This document shows positions 1 through 8,717 of a stretch of DNA of 64,000 bases, piece after piece. How positions within the stretch are numbered: position 1 is the stretch's first letter; every line of letters starts with the position of its first letter. The stretch is from the NCBI RefSeq assembly GCF_052119705.1, contig NZ_JBGQOP010000002.1, positions 201,874 to 265,873 of the forward strand, given 5' to 3'. Under the pieces are notes generated by a model that saw only the letters and a list, made by a program, of their open reading frames with translations, had not been told where the DNA came from and made no database searches. Position numbers and translations under genes: made by a program. Source of the DNA: Oceanimonas sp052119705 (GTDB lineage: Bacteria; Pseudomonadota; Gammaproteobacteria; Enterobacterales; Aeromonadaceae).

Positions 1-585
1 CTTGATATTGGACTCATCGCCGCCGAGCGCAAAGGCCGCCGCTAATACGGCGCTATTGGCCTGTGCTGCCACGCCGACGTCGCCCACCGTCACTTGGTAG
101 TCACCGTCCAGCAAGTCTTGCCAAGAAGCAGGAGCCTTGTGGATCAGTTCGTTGTTCACGATAAAGGCGATAGTGCCTGTGTAGCCGAGCATCCAGTGGC
201 CGTCTTGGTCTTTTGCCCAATCGGGGATTTGCTCCCAAGTGGTCGGTTTATAGGCTTGGGTGACGCCTTGGCGCAGCGCTATGGGACCAAACGCGGCACC
301 TACGTCGCCGATATCGGCGGTGGCATTGTCTTTTTCGGCGGCAAATTTAGCGATCTCTTGTGCCGAGCTCATGTCGGTATCTTGATGCTTAAGGCCATAC
401 TGATTGCCAAGATCTTGCCAGGTATCTTTCCAATTCGCCCAACTGTCAGGCATACCTACGCTGTATAATTTCCCTTCATTGCGCGCCGCTTGTTCCAAGG
501 CTGCGATATCGGCATCGGCGGCAAAGATGGCAGAGCTACTTAAGCTCAGCGTCAGTAAGCTGGAGATTTTTAGTATCTTGTGCAT
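1..585 (-). CDS. ABC transporter substrate-binding protein (3' part beyond the edge)
   Basis: The frame is open from an ATG at 585 to the window edge, so 195 N-terminal residues are visible and the C terminus is missing. An AGAGGA ribosome site precedes the ATG. The protein begins with a signal peptide (MHKILKISSLLTLSLSSS, cleavage near AIFAAD). It then reads like an extracellular solute-binding family 1 protein of the iron/polyamine type: an 'EGKLYSVGMPDSW' opening, an 'ADIGDVG' segment and a 'GYTGTIAFIVNN' core strand. It would bind a small ligand in the periplasm for an ABC importer whose other genes should lie left of the window. The ligand cannot be told from this part. Confidence 0.8.
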   Translation of the reverse strand, partial: MHKILKISSLLTLSLSSSAIFAADADIAALEQAARNEGKLYSVGMPDSWANWKDTWQDLGNQYGLKHQDTDMSSAQEIAKFAAEKDNATADIGDVGAAFGPIALRQGVTQAYKPTTWEQIPDWAKDQDGHWMLGYTGTIAFIVNNELIHKAPASWQDLLDGDYQVTVGDVGVAAQANSAVLAAAFALGGDESNIK

Positions 586-693
586 CGATTTCAATCCTCT
601 GAGGTGCAGTGTGATCTCGGTCTGGTTCAAAGCCGATGCTAGGTGAGGCAGATGACAATTTGGCGGCGCTGGTATGGCTGTTTTGTGGCGGCC

Positions 694-1641
694 TTATTCA
701 ACGATGTTTATTTCAGGGCGTTTATTCAACAGAGAACATTCTGCTAATAATTTCTGCAATGTGTGGCGTGTGCGAAACAGATGAGTGTTCCAGCCTTCGC
801 GGCTAACATAAATAAAGCCATCGTCTCCCAAACTAATGCCTTCAAACTGCCCTTTTTTATTGAGCATGAATTGGCGGCCTAAGTGTTCGAGTACTTGACC
901 GTCTTGCACCGGATATAGCCAGATCCAAGCGTGGCGATTAAACCAATTTTTACTGTAACCAAGTAGCATTAGGGTATTGGTTTGCTCATCGAAGTCGGCG
1001 CCTGTGACCAAGATGTTGGGATTAAGTGTTTGCTGGGCATGCAGCGGCAGGGGCTGAGCGGCCTGCGAGAGCGGTACCTTATAAAGGGTCGTTTTTTGAT
1101 CTAGCCAGCGCTTGGTAAACAGCCAGAGTTCGCCATTAACCCAAGTGAGCGCCTCAGCATCAAAGTTGTGTTGATAGTGGGCATACTGAAACTGTGTTTG
1201 CTCGGCATAGACCACCGACAAGCTTGCTTCTGGTTTGATAGTTTCTGGTTTAATGGCTTCTGGTTTAATGGCTTCGAGAGTGATTGCCGCAGGCCCAAGC
1301 GGCAGCACTAAGATATTCAGTCCGCGGCGTCGGCCGCCATTGTTGCCTGTGTCTGCCAGATACAGGGTATTACCGTGAATGCTGATGTCTTCCCAGTCGT
1401 GATTTTCTGCCGCTACAGATAAGCGCGAGATAAGTCTGCCCGTCTTATCTAGCACAAATAGCTCGGGCGCATTGCCGCTGTCGTTATGGCTGATAAATCC
1501 CTGTTGCCAACCAATGAGGCCTGAGGTTTCCGATAGGCTGCTGTCAAAGCGCGCCAGCGGCAATAACGCCAAGCTTGGGCCTTGAGCTGAGCTGCAACTG
1601 GGGAGTAATAAGAGCATCAATAATGAAAATACAAGGCGCAT
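694..1641 (-). CDS. putative lipoprotein, beta-propeller-like, unknown function
   Basis: The product has 315 residues with a lipoprotein signal (MRLVFSLLMLLLLPSC, lipobox Cys at about residue 16), so it is probably membrane anchored. The body has spaced segments such as 'GLIGWQQGFISHNDSGNAPE', 'HDWEDISIHGNTLYLADTGN' and 'FEGISLGDDGFIYVSRE' that resemble blades of a beta-propeller (SdiA-regulated or esterase-phytase-like proteins). I do not recognise a specific family and see no sure catalytic motif. A short internal repeat, KPEAI/KPETI/KPEAS at about residues 124-140, comes from 15-bp tandem repeats in the DNA. The gene is monocistronic, and its leader carries a perfect hairpin at 1651-1676. 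Confidence 0.75.
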   Translation of the reverse strand: MRLVFSLLMLLLLPSCSSAQGPSLALLPLARFDSSLSETSGLIGWQQGFISHNDSGNAPELFVLDKTGRLISRLSVAAENHDWEDISIHGNTLYLADTGNNGGRRRGLNILVLPLGPAAITLEAIKPEAIKPETIKPEASLSVVYAEQTQFQYAHYQHNFDAEALTWVNGELWLFTKRWLDQKTTLYKVPLSQAAQPLPLHAQQTLNPNILVTGADFDEQTNTLMLLGYSKNWFNRHAWIWLYPVQDGQVLEHLGRQFMLNKKGQFEGISLGDDGFIYVSREGWNTHLFRTRHTLQKLLAECSLLNKRPEINIVE

Positions 1642-1650
1642 GCCGCAGTC

Positions 1651-1676
1651 CTATAACAAGTGGGTTCTTGTTATAG
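1651..1676 (-). promoter_or_regulatory. perfect 10-bp inverted repeat in the leader of the lipoprotein gene
   Basis: CTATAACAAG and CTTGTTATAG are separated by 6 nt. The hairpin ends about 10 nt before the ATG at 1641 and abuts the AGGA ribosome site. It could be an operator or a translation-limiting hairpin; the sequence does not decide. The rest of 1642-1959 shows nothing else I can support apart from the ribosome site of the next gene. Confidence 0.45.
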
Positions 1677-1959
1677 CGTGAATCTGCTTAACTGCAATGC
1701 ATATCTCTCTTGAGCAGACCATTCTCGGCTCTGCGGACAGTGTGGCGCAGGAGCAGGGGGCAAACATTGGCTATGAGTCTTGTGCTCTCTTTCGTAAAAG
1801 CGAGCATGCTTGGTGTTATATGCTGTTTTTGAGCGGGCGAGCTAGGAGTGCCGGCTGATTTTATTTGCAAGCTCAGCCTAATATCTTCATGAAACTGTTA
1901 AACTGCCAGCAAAATACGTGAGTTACGCGCACGAATTACACATTTAAGAGGAGAGAGCC

Positions 1960-2880
1960 ATGACCCGAGGTATTGGGCTGTCGGTGTTTGCATCTGTGTT
2001 ATTTGCATTTTTGTATTATTACGCCAGTTTGCTGCACCCGCTGTCTGGGGAAGTGGTGTTTGGTTGGCGCATGCTGCTGACTATGCCGTGTGTCGCCTTA
2101 TTTCTGCTTTACAGCCGCGATTGGCATTTGGTGACTACATTATTTTCCGAGGCAAAACGCCGGCCTTTATTGTGGGTTGGCTTGCCCATATCCGCAGCAC
2201 TAATGGGCGTGCAATTGTGGATTTTCATGTGGGCGCCCATTAATGGCCGCGGGCTACCGGTTTCGCTCGGCTATTTTATGATGCCCTTGGTATTAGTGGT
2301 GATTGGCCGCTTTGTTTATCAAGAAAGGCCGAGTCGTTTGCAATGGACGGCGGTCGGGTTTGCCGCCATTGGCGTGGCGAATGAAGTCTGGCAGGCGGGC
2401 AGTATTTCTTGGGAAACCTTAGTGGTGGCGCTGGGTTATCCCATGTATTTTGTGTGGCGCCGGTATATGGGCACCGACAACCTAGGCGGACTCTGGTGTG
2501 ATATGTTGTTGATGTTACCCGTGGCAGCTTGGTTTGTGTCATCGGTGGAACAACCGTTTTTTGCCTTCGACGTGCGTCCTTTATTGTGGCCGCTAGTGGT
2601 AGGCTTAGGTATGGTTAGCGCCTTAGCCTTGGTCTGCTACATAGTCGCCAGCCGCCTACTGCCCTTTAGCTTATTTGGCCTGCTCGGCTACGTAGAACCT
2701 GTTTTGCTGGTGGTGGTGTCATTAATCTTAGGCGAGAGTATTCAAGAGGGTGAATGGCTGACCTATATCGCTATTTGGCTAGCGGTAGGCTTATTAGTGT
2801 TAGAAGGCGTAAAGCGCTTACTGACTTTTAGGCGTTATCCGTTTGATGCTGCATCGGAAGCTGTGAGGAGTGATGAATGA
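1960..2880 (+). CDS. rarD: RarD-like EamA family permease
   Basis: The product is a 306-residue integral membrane protein with about ten hydrophobic segments and two EamA-type halves, typical of the drug/metabolite transporter superfamily. The opening 'GIGLSVFASVLFAFLYYYASLLHPLSGEVVFGWRML' and the C-terminal 'LFGLLGYVEPVLLVVVSLILGE' match the RarD subgroup. The substrate is unknown in this family. The start is well supported by GAGGAG upstream. The last codons (SEAVRSDE) and the stop are written in a 7-bp repeat (gtgagga gtgatga atgagg), so the C-terminal tail may have been added by the repeat. It is convergent with the next EamA gene. Confidence 0.8.
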   Translation: MTRGIGLSVFASVLFAFLYYYASLLHPLSGEVVFGWRMLLTMPCVALFLLYSRDWHLVTTLFSEAKRRPLLWVGLPISAALMGVQLWIFMWAPINGRGLPVSLGYFMMPLVLVVIGRFVYQERPSRLQWTAVGFAAIGVANEVWQAGSISWETLVVALGYPMYFVWRRYMGTDNLGGLWCDMLLMLPVAAWFVSSVEQPFFAFDVRPLLWPLVVGLGMVSALALVCYIVASRLLPFSLFGLLGYVEPVLLVVVSLILGESIQEGEWLTYIAIWLAVGLLVLEGVKRLLTFRRYPFDAASEAVRSDE

Positions 2881-2902
2881 GGTGGAATGCCAACCCAACG
2901 CC

Positions 2903-2928
2903 TTACTATTCACTATTCACTATTCACC
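2903..2928. repeat. heptamer array (ACTATTC units)
   Basis: Three to four tandem 7-bp units read GTGAATA on the minus strand. They lie between two convergent EamA genes, 22 bp after one stop and 5 bp before the other gene's 3' end. They belong to the window-wide GTGAAnn array family. Confidence 0.7.
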
Positions 2929-2932
2929 GTTT

Positions 2933-3814
2933 TTACGCCCACATCACGCAAATAGCCGCGATAACAATAAGCGCTAATCCCCAATGGTCTTGTCGGGCCA
3001 GTTTAGTCTTAAAGTAATAGGCCGAAATTAATAGCGTAAATAACACTTCTACTTGGCCGAGCGTTTTCACCAAGGCCACGCTCTCCAGACTCATGGCGCT
3101 AAACCAACCGATGGAGCCCAAACAACTACTGATGCTGATCAGCGCCGTTAATTTAGGTCGCTTCGCCAAGCCCATTAAACTGGGCGGATCGCGAAGCCCC
3201 AACCAGCCTACTAACAATAGCGTTTGTAGGCCGATCACCAATAACAATACCCAAGCGGCGGAAAAGGGAAACGACAGCTCGAGTAATAAACTGGCCTCGC
3301 GCACCCACAGTGAGGTGAGGGCAAAGGTCAGGCCGCTGGCCACGCCCACTATTAAGGTCTTGGGCGAAACTACCCCAGCAATGCGGCGCAGGCCACTTAA
3401 CAAGCCCACCGCAATGCCGCCGAGCAAGACGCCCAGCCAGCCTAAGGGCGTGAGTAGAGTACCAAAAAAAGCCACTCCTAAGATCGCCGCCCAAATGGCC
3501 TCACTCTTTGCTAGTCCCACACCCACCGCATAATTGCGCAGCTGAAATAGCCGCACCATTAAGGCGGTGGCGATAATTTGGCACAGCGCAGCTCCCACAA
3601 TGTAGACGAAGAACAGTGCCGAAAACTGCGGCAGTGCCTCCTCGGGCTGCCAGCGATATAAGCCCCATAAATACAGTGCCGCCAACGGGCCCGCCAAGAT
3701 AAAGCGCGCTAAGGTGACGCTGGTAGCGCCTAAGTCTTGGCTCAGCTGCTTTTGAAAGGCATTGCGCCACGCCTGCATAAAGGCGGCAAACAGCGTAAAG
3801 GGGATCCAGAGCAT
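2933..3814 (-). CDS. EamA/DMT family transporter
   Basis: The product is a 293-residue, ten-segment membrane protein of the drug/metabolite transporter superfamily: 'MLWIPFTLFAAFMQAWRNAFQKQL' at the start, 'GVGLAKSEAIWAAILGVAFFG' at the end of the first half and a matching second half. I start it at the ATG at 3814. A longer frame reaches 3910, but its extra 32 residues are translated from a 7-bp repeat array and look non-native. The ribosome site before 3814 is weak. The substrate is unknown. The 3' end runs into another heptamer array. Confidence 0.75.
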   Translation of the reverse strand: MLWIPFTLFAAFMQAWRNAFQKQLSQDLGATSVTLARFILAGPLAALYLWGLYRWQPEEALPQFSALFFVYIVGAALCQIIATALMVRLFQLRNYAVGVGLAKSEAIWAAILGVAFFGTLLTPLGWLGVLLGGIAVGLLSGLRRIAGVVSPKTLIVGVASGLTFALTSLWVREASLLLELSFPFSAAWVLLLVIGLQTLLLVGWLGLRDPPSLMGLAKRPKLTALISISSCLGSIGWFSAMSLESVALVKTLGQVEVLFTLLISAYYFKTKLARQDHWGLALIVIAAICVMWA

Positions 3815-3823
3815 TGAATGACC

Positions 3824-3858
3824 GCGAAGTGTGAAGAGTGAAGAGTAAAGTGTGAAGA
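3824..3858. repeat. heptamer array, five units (GTGAAGA type)
   Basis: The units read gcgaagt, gtgaaga, gtgaaga, gtaaagt, gtgaaga. The array lies just upstream of the EamA gene start and faces an inverted array at 3978-4009, with 119 bp between. Confidence 0.75.
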
Positions 3859-3977
3859 TTAAAAGCCAGACCCGCAGGTGTGGTGTCTGAGATTTAACCT
3901 CACTCCTCATGATAGTTTTATTTGGCTCTGCCCTTTTTCTGAAAGCGGAGCATCGCGGAAAAAGTAGGTCTAGGTTG

Positions 3978-4009
3978 TTCTCTTCACTCTTTCCGCTTCA
4001 CTCTTTACG
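3978..4009. repeat. heptamer array, inverted partner of 3824-3858
   Basis: On the minus strand it reads gtaaaga, gtgaagc, ggaaaga, gtgaaga. It covers the stop codon of trhO at 4005-4007. A 'taggtctaggtt' motif just before it (3965-3976) resembles 'taggtttagggttt' at the arrays near 47036 and 50013. Confidence 0.75.
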
Positions 4010-4988
4010 ATGTTTTGCTTTGTTGTTGTTGCTTGCGCGCCAGCTTATCGGCGCGTCTTTGCTCGGCATTGGCCACGGCATCGCTGCCGATGTGAGCCTC
4101 ACCGCGCGCTTGGGCTAATTGCAGTTGGCGCTCACGCTCGGCGTATCTTTGCTGCTGCTCAGGCGTGTGGCTGTTATAACAGTGCTGGCAGCTCACGCCG
4201 TGCTGATAATGAGCATGCTGTAGCTCTTCTGGAGCCAGCGGCGCACGACAGGCTGAGCACAATTGGTATTGGCCGGGCTGCAGTTGATGATCCACCGTCA
4301 CCCGATTGTCGAACACGAAACACTCACCTTCCCACAAAGATTCGGCGGCAGGCACTTCTTCTAAATATTTTAAGATGCCGCCATGCAGGTGGTAGACCTC
4401 ATCAAAGCCTTGCTCTTTGAGATACGCAGTGCTTTTTTCACAGCGAATACCGCCGGTGCAAAACATGGCCACTTTCTTGTGCTTATTGGTATCTAAGTTA
4501 TTTTTGACGTACTCGGGAAACTCGCGAAAGCTCTCGGTATTGGGGTTTAGCGCGCCCTTAAAGGTGCCGATTTCCACTTCGTAATCGTTGCGGGTATCGA
4601 CCAAGACCACGTCTGGATCTGAGATCAGCGCGTTCCAATCTTTGGCCGCCACATAAGTGCCGACCACCCGCAGCGGATCTATGCCCTCGACCCCCATGGT
4701 GACGATTTCTTGCTTGAGTTTGACCTTAGTGCGGTAAAACGGCTGATCGCAGCTGACCGACTCTTTGTAATCGATACCGCTAAAACGCGCATCTTGCTCA
4801 AACCAGGTTTTTAACTGTGTGATGGCGTCCCGCGAGCCTGCAACCGTGCCGTTAATGCCTTCACTGGCCAGCAATAAAGTGCCGCGAATTTGCTGGCTTT
4901 CCAGCATCGCCTGTAGCGGCGCGCGCAGTGCTTCATGATTATCTAAGGTGACGAACTTATAGAGGGCACAGACCACAAACTGAGACAT
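4005..4988 (-). CDS. trhO: tRNA uridine(34) hydroxylase (rhodanese-like, YceA)
   Basis: The product has 327 residues. The N-terminal acylphosphatase-like domain (about 1-95, 'GTLLLASEGINGTVAG') is followed by a rhodanese domain (about 125-220) with the conserved Cys loop 'FCTGGIRCEKS', then a Cys-rich tail ('CSACRAPL', 'SCQHCYN') and a basic, Gln-rich end. TrhO makes 5-hydroxyuridine at tRNA position 34 using oxygen. The ATG at 4988 has AAGGAA upstream; a longer frame to 5030 lacks support. It stands alone, ending inside a heptamer array shared with the EamA intergenic region. Confidence 0.93.
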   Translation of the reverse strand: MSQFVVCALYKFVTLDNHEALRAPLQAMLESQQIRGTLLLASEGINGTVAGSRDAITQLKTWFEQDARFSGIDYKESVSCDQPFYRTKVKLKQEIVTMGVEGIDPLRVVGTYVAAKDWNALISDPDVVLVDTRNDYEVEIGTFKGALNPNTESFREFPEYVKNNLDTNKHKKVAMFCTGGIRCEKSTAYLKEQGFDEVYHLHGGILKYLEEVPAAESLWEGECFVFDNRVTVDHQLQPGQYQLCSACRAPLAPEELQHAHYQHGVSCQHCYNSHTPEQQQRYAERERQLQLAQARGEAHIGSDAVANAEQRRADKLARKQQQQSKTS

Positions 4989-5130
4989 AACTTTTTTCCT
5001 TGAGCGCCCGCGCGGGCACCGTAGTAACAAATATTGATCGCCATGGAAACTGTACTGAACCCTTGTATTAAGGCATGGCGTGATGGGCGCATCATAACAA
5101 ATTTTGCGCCCGCGCTGCAGTAAAAGCGAA

Positions 5131-5160
5131 AACGCCTAGCGCGGAAGCTAGGCGTTTTTA
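5131..5160 (-). terminator. terminator after tcyP
   Basis: A 10-bp stem AACGCCTAGC/GCTAGGCGTT with a 6-nt loop. The T run is best read on the plus side, but the minus side also has TTCGCTTTT. It lies between tcyP and trhO, both on the minus strand. Confidence 0.7.
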
Positions 5161-5169
5161 GTTAGTGCT

Positions 5170-5193
5170 ATCGACATCGACATCGACATCGAG
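5170..5193. repeat. hexanucleotide repeat (ATCGAC)
   Basis: About four tandem copies of atcgac between the tcyP stop and its terminator. It is short and non-coding. Confidence 0.6.
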
Positions 5194-5211
5194 CCATGGG
5201 CCGGTTAAGGC

Positions 5212-6609
5212 TTACAAGGAATTGGCGGCAGTCTTACCCGTGCCTTGCAACTCTTCGTCTCTTAGAAAGGTCGCCTGATCGGTTTCGCCGAGCAGTTTGC
5301 TGGTAATGGTGCCTGCTGTCATGGCGCCGTTGACGTTTAAGGCGGTGCGCGCCATGTCGATTAACGGCTCAATGGAAATAAGCAAGGCGGCCAAGGCAAC
5401 CGGCATGCCCATAATAGGCAATACGATTAATGCGGCAAAGGTAGCACCGCCGCCCACACCGGCCACACCAAAGGAGGCGAGGGTGATCACACCCACCAGC
5501 GTAGCCAGCCACAGCGGGTCTAACACATCAATGCCCATGGTCGGCGCTATCATAACGGCCAGCATGGCCGGATAAATACCGGCACAGCCGTTTTGGCCAA
5601 TAGTGGCGCCAAAAGAGGCAGAAAAATTGGCGATGCTTTCGGGCACGCCCAGTTTTTGGGTTTGCGCCTGCACGTTCAAGGGAATGGTGGCCGCGCTGGA
5701 GCGACTGGTAAAGGCGAACGCCAATACCGGCCACACCTTCTTAAAGAAGCGCTTGGCGTTCACGCCCACCAGCGTGAGCAAGAGACCGTGGATGGCGAAC
5801 ATGATGGCAATCGCTACATAAGAGGCCAGCAAGAAGCCGCCTAGGCTAACCACATCTTGTAAGTTAGAGCCGGCGATCACCTTGGTCATCAACGCCATCA
5901 CGCCGTAAGGGGTGAGCTTCATCACTAAGCGCACTAAGCGCATCACTAACGCTTGCAGCGCTTCTATGCCGCCCACTACGCGAGCGCCCAGCTCAGGTTC
6001 ATCTTTTAATAAGGTGAGGGTGGCGAGGCCCAAGAACACGGCAAAGATCACTACGCCAATCACGGCGGTGGGGCTAGCACCCGTCATGTCGGCAAAGGGA
6101 TTTTGGGGAATAAAGGACACCACTAATTGCGGCAGTGACAGGTTGGCTACGCTGGCGACTTGCGACTCTAATTGCTCGGCACGGGCTAACTCGCGTGCGC
6201 CCTGCACTAAGTCGGCGGCATTAAGGCCAAAACTGTGGGTGACAAATACGCCCACTAAGGCGGCAATGGCGGTGGTGCCCAGTAAAATGCTCAACGACAG
6301 GGCGCTGATTTTACCAAGAGAAGTGGCGTTATGCAGTCGCGCCACGGCGCCTAAAATAGACACCAGTACCAGCGGTATTACTATCATTTGCAGCAGGCGT
6401 ACATAGCCGCTACCAATCATGTTCACCCACTCTAGGGTGCGCGCTATGGTATGGGTGTCATAGAGGCTTTGCATGATAAAGCCCAAGGCGACACCGAACA
6501 GTAAGCCAGTTAACACTTGGCGAGATAAAGATTGATGGCGGCGGGCCAAACGGCTCAGTAACACCATTAACACGACGAATACCGCCAAGTTGAATAACAC
6601 CAGTAGCAT
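5212..6609 (-). CDS. tcyP: L-cystine transporter TcyP
   Basis: A 465-residue dicarboxylate/amino acid:cation symporter, close in sequence and length to E. coli TcyP (YdjN). Recognisable parts are 'GSGYVRLLQMIVIPLVLVSILGAVARLHNA' near 65-95, 'NPFADMTGASPTAVIGVVIFAVFLG', the Ser-rich hairpin 'FTSRSSAATIPLN' and the signature 'NVNGAMTAGTI'. It would import cystine with a cation across the inner membrane for sulfur supply and redox balance. ACGGAG lies at a good distance from the ATG at 6609. It is a single-gene unit with its own terminator. Confidence 0.93.
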   Translation of the reverse strand: MLLVLFNLAVFVVLMVLLSRLARRHQSLSRQVLTGLLFGVALGFIMQSLYDTHTIARTLEWVNMIGSGYVRLLQMIVIPLVLVSILGAVARLHNATSLGKISALSLSILLGTTAIAALVGVFVTHSFGLNAADLVQGARELARAEQLESQVASVANLSLPQLVVSFIPQNPFADMTGASPTAVIGVVIFAVFLGLATLTLLKDEPELGARVVGGIEALQALVMRLVRLVMKLTPYGVMALMTKVIAGSNLQDVVSLGGFLLASYVAIAIMFAIHGLLLTLVGVNAKRFFKKVWPVLAFAFTSRSSAATIPLNVQAQTQKLGVPESIANFSASFGATIGQNGCAGIYPAMLAVMIAPTMGIDVLDPLWLATLVGVITLASFGVAGVGGGATFAALIVLPIMGMPVALAALLISIEPLIDMARTALNVNGAMTAGTITSKLLGETDQATFLRDEELQGTGKTAANSL

Positions 6610-6766
6610 GGTGACTCCGTAAACAGGGATTTATATTGAATACCTGCCATGTTAGCAGCAGATTCGACTGGGTTATAATTCATTTTGTTATGACGCCGCA
6701 TCATTTGAGTATAAGCAAAAGCTTAAGCAGCAATCTGTGTTGGCAGCCGCGCAACAACCAATAAAA

Positions 6767-6792
6767 AACGCCCCACCAAAAGGTGGAGCGTT
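6767..6792 (-). terminator. terminator after the mltB-type gene
   Basis: The stem AACGCTCCACC/GGTGGGGCGTT (minus-strand reading, one mismatch) is followed by a T-rich tract, 30 bp after the stop of the transglycosylase gene. Confidence 0.8.
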
Positions 6793-6822
6793 ATCTAGTA
6801 CGTAGCGTATTAAAAACGCAGT

Positions 6823-8145
6823 TTAGCGCTTAAGTTGCTCTAACAAGAGCGCGCTTGGGTAGCCGTCTGCCACCTGTTGCTTTGACTGTTGATAGCCGCG
6901 AATGGCGTTAATGGTATTGGGGCCAATCACGCCGTCTGAGCCTTGGGTATTAAAGCCCTTGGCGGTTAGCGCCTGTTGCAGAGCCACTTTTTCGGATCGA
7001 CTCAAGGCGCGCTCATTTCTGGGCCACTTGGCCACAAACTCACTGCCGCCATCCAGTTTATCCGCTAAATGACCCACGGCCATGGCATAGGAGGTGGCGT
7101 TGTTATAGCGGCGGATCACGTTAAAGTTCTTAAAGATGGCAAACACAGGGCCGTGAGCGCCTGCGGGCACTAAAATGGCCGCCTCACCAAAATCAGGCAG
7201 CGGCTGACCGGTCATGGTTTTTACGCCGCGCTGGCGCCAATAGGCCACGGGCTGGCGGTTATCTTGGGTGGCACTGGCATAATCAAAGCCTGACGGCAGC
7301 TTGATTTCCACGCCCCAAGGCGCGCCGTGTTGCCAGCCAAAGCGGGCTAAATAGGCGGCAGTGGAAGCCAGTGCATCTGTGGGGTCTTCTGACCAAATGT
7401 CGCGTTTGCCGTCGCCATTAAAGTCTTGGGCGTATTGCAAATAGCTGGTGGGCATAAATTGGGTGTGGCCCATGGCGCCGGCCCAAGAGCCGCGCATGCG
7501 CTCGGGCGTCACGTCGCCGGCTTGCAAGATTTTCAGCGCGCCCATTAATTCTGCTTCGGCAAAATCACGGCGGCGGCCTTCGAAGGCTAAGGTGGCCAGG
7601 CCCGAGATGGTGCTGATATTGCCACGATAGGAGCCGTAGTTGGTTTCCATGCCCCACACCGACACTACTACTTTGGCATCCACGTTATAGCGCGCTTCGA
7701 TGGCGCTCAGCGTTTGTTCCATCCCTTTCCATTTCTCGCGACCCGTGGTGACGCGCGTCGCTGAGGTGGCGGTATCCAGATATTCCCAAATTTGACGGGT
7801 AAATTCTGCCTGATTGCCATCAAGCTTGATCACTTGGTTATCCAGCTTTACGTCTTTAAAGGCGCTGTCGAACACAGCTGGCTGAATGCCGTTGGCCAGC
7901 GCGCGAGCACGAAAACCTTGGCGCCAGGCATTAAAGTCTGCCAGCTCTGTGGCGGTGGGTGGGCGAGTTTGCGGCGCATTGGCCGCAGGCGCAGGAGCTT
8001 TGGTCGCAGTGTGAGCGCTGCCCGTGTTAGTGGCGGTTGCATTAGTAGCAGATTCGCCGCTGGCAGCCGCCGTATTGGCATGGCTAGTACAGCCGGTCAG
8101 AATCACACCCAGCACTAACGCGCTGATATAAGATGGTTTTAGCAT
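6823..8145 (-). CDS. lytic murein transglycosylase (MltB-type) with C-terminal peptidoglycan-binding domain
   Basis: A 440-residue lipoprotein. The signal MLKPSYISALVLGVILTGC ends in a lipobox, then comes an Ala/Thr-rich linker to about residue 60. The SLT_2 catalytic domain (about 65-365) contains 'VWGMETNYGSYRG' with the catalytic Glu, 'GAMGHTQFMPTSYLQYAQDF' and 'YLARFGW'. A PG_binding_1 domain closes the protein ('VALQQALTAKGFNTQGSDGVIGPNTINAIRGYQ'). It would cleave glycan strands to 1,6-anhydroMurNAc ends at the outer membrane. The ATG at 8145 has AGAGGC before it; the longer frame to 8274 has no signal peptide and is rejected. Confidence 0.92.
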   Translation of the reverse strand: MLKPSYISALVLGVILTGCTSHANTAAASGESATNATATNTGSAHTATKAPAPAANAPQTRPPTATELADFNAWRQGFRARALANGIQPAVFDSAFKDVKLDNQVIKLDGNQAEFTRQIWEYLDTATSATRVTTGREKWKGMEQTLSAIEARYNVDAKVVVSVWGMETNYGSYRGNISTISGLATLAFEGRRRDFAEAELMGALKILQAGDVTPERMRGSWAGAMGHTQFMPTSYLQYAQDFNGDGKRDIWSEDPTDALASTAAYLARFGWQHGAPWGVEIKLPSGFDYASATQDNRQPVAYWRQRGVKTMTGQPLPDFGEAAILVPAGAHGPVFAIFKNFNVIRRYNNATSYAMAVGHLADKLDGGSEFVAKWPRNERALSRSEKVALQQALTAKGFNTQGSDGVIGPNTINAIRGYQQSKQQVADGYPSALLLEQLKR

Positions 8146-8717
8146 GAAGCCTCTAATCGTTAAGGTTTGTAAACAGGTCAAGGTTTTAAAAAGGCGTAAG
8201 CCCAACGTCAGGTTAAGGTACTGACTAGGGTACTTAATCTGGCTAGGGTTCGTAAAAAAGCATGGCAGCAGCATATCTGATGTCTATAAAAAGGAAAGGA
8301 CTGACGTTATTTGCTTAGTTTTTTTTGAGCTCAGGGTAGGGCAGGGGAAAGCGCAGGCTAAAGTGCATAGCAAAAGTAGCGCATAAAAATGTGTCTCAGG
8401 GCAGATAGTGGTGCCAAGCTTTGTTATGATCGGCCTATTCAGTTTTGCAGTAATAGGCCGATAGCGTCACCGTTAAACAAATCTCTGTTTATGCCTATGG
8501 TGCATGCTCAATAGGTAAAGACATAGCGCTCGCTTTTAGTTAGCTGCTTAATATTTTTGGGTGCCGAGTCGTTACTCTATTATGCGGCTGCAGTCGGCAT
8601 CGCTCTTGGTGAGATGCTCAGAGTCGCACTTGGCGGTCACTGCGCGCGTGACTTCTTTATCACCCAATAACTGAGAACACACAGCATGGCTATTTCATCG
8701 GATTCATCGGAGCCGTT
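8146..8717. other. 572-bp intergenic stretch with one inverted repeat
   Basis: Between divergent genes. I see a T8 run at 8317-8325 and a perfect inverted repeat, ATCGGCCTATT (8429-8439) and AATAGGCCGAT (8452-8462), with a 12-nt spacer and no T tract. A short open frame on the minus strand (8637-8954) overlaps the GNAT gene and is probably not coding. No RNA gene is recognised. Confidence 0.5.

Noticed and set aside
94..646. Two plus-strand open frames at the left edge
   Set aside because: The opposite strand encodes a solute-binding protein with a signal peptide over the same bases.
1688..1870. 60-codon frame in the 1642-1959 gap
   Set aside because: No ribosome site, no hydrophobic or family pattern.
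3815..3910. N-terminal extension of the EamA gene
   Set aside because: The extra residues are a translation of the heptamer array and lack a ribosome site.
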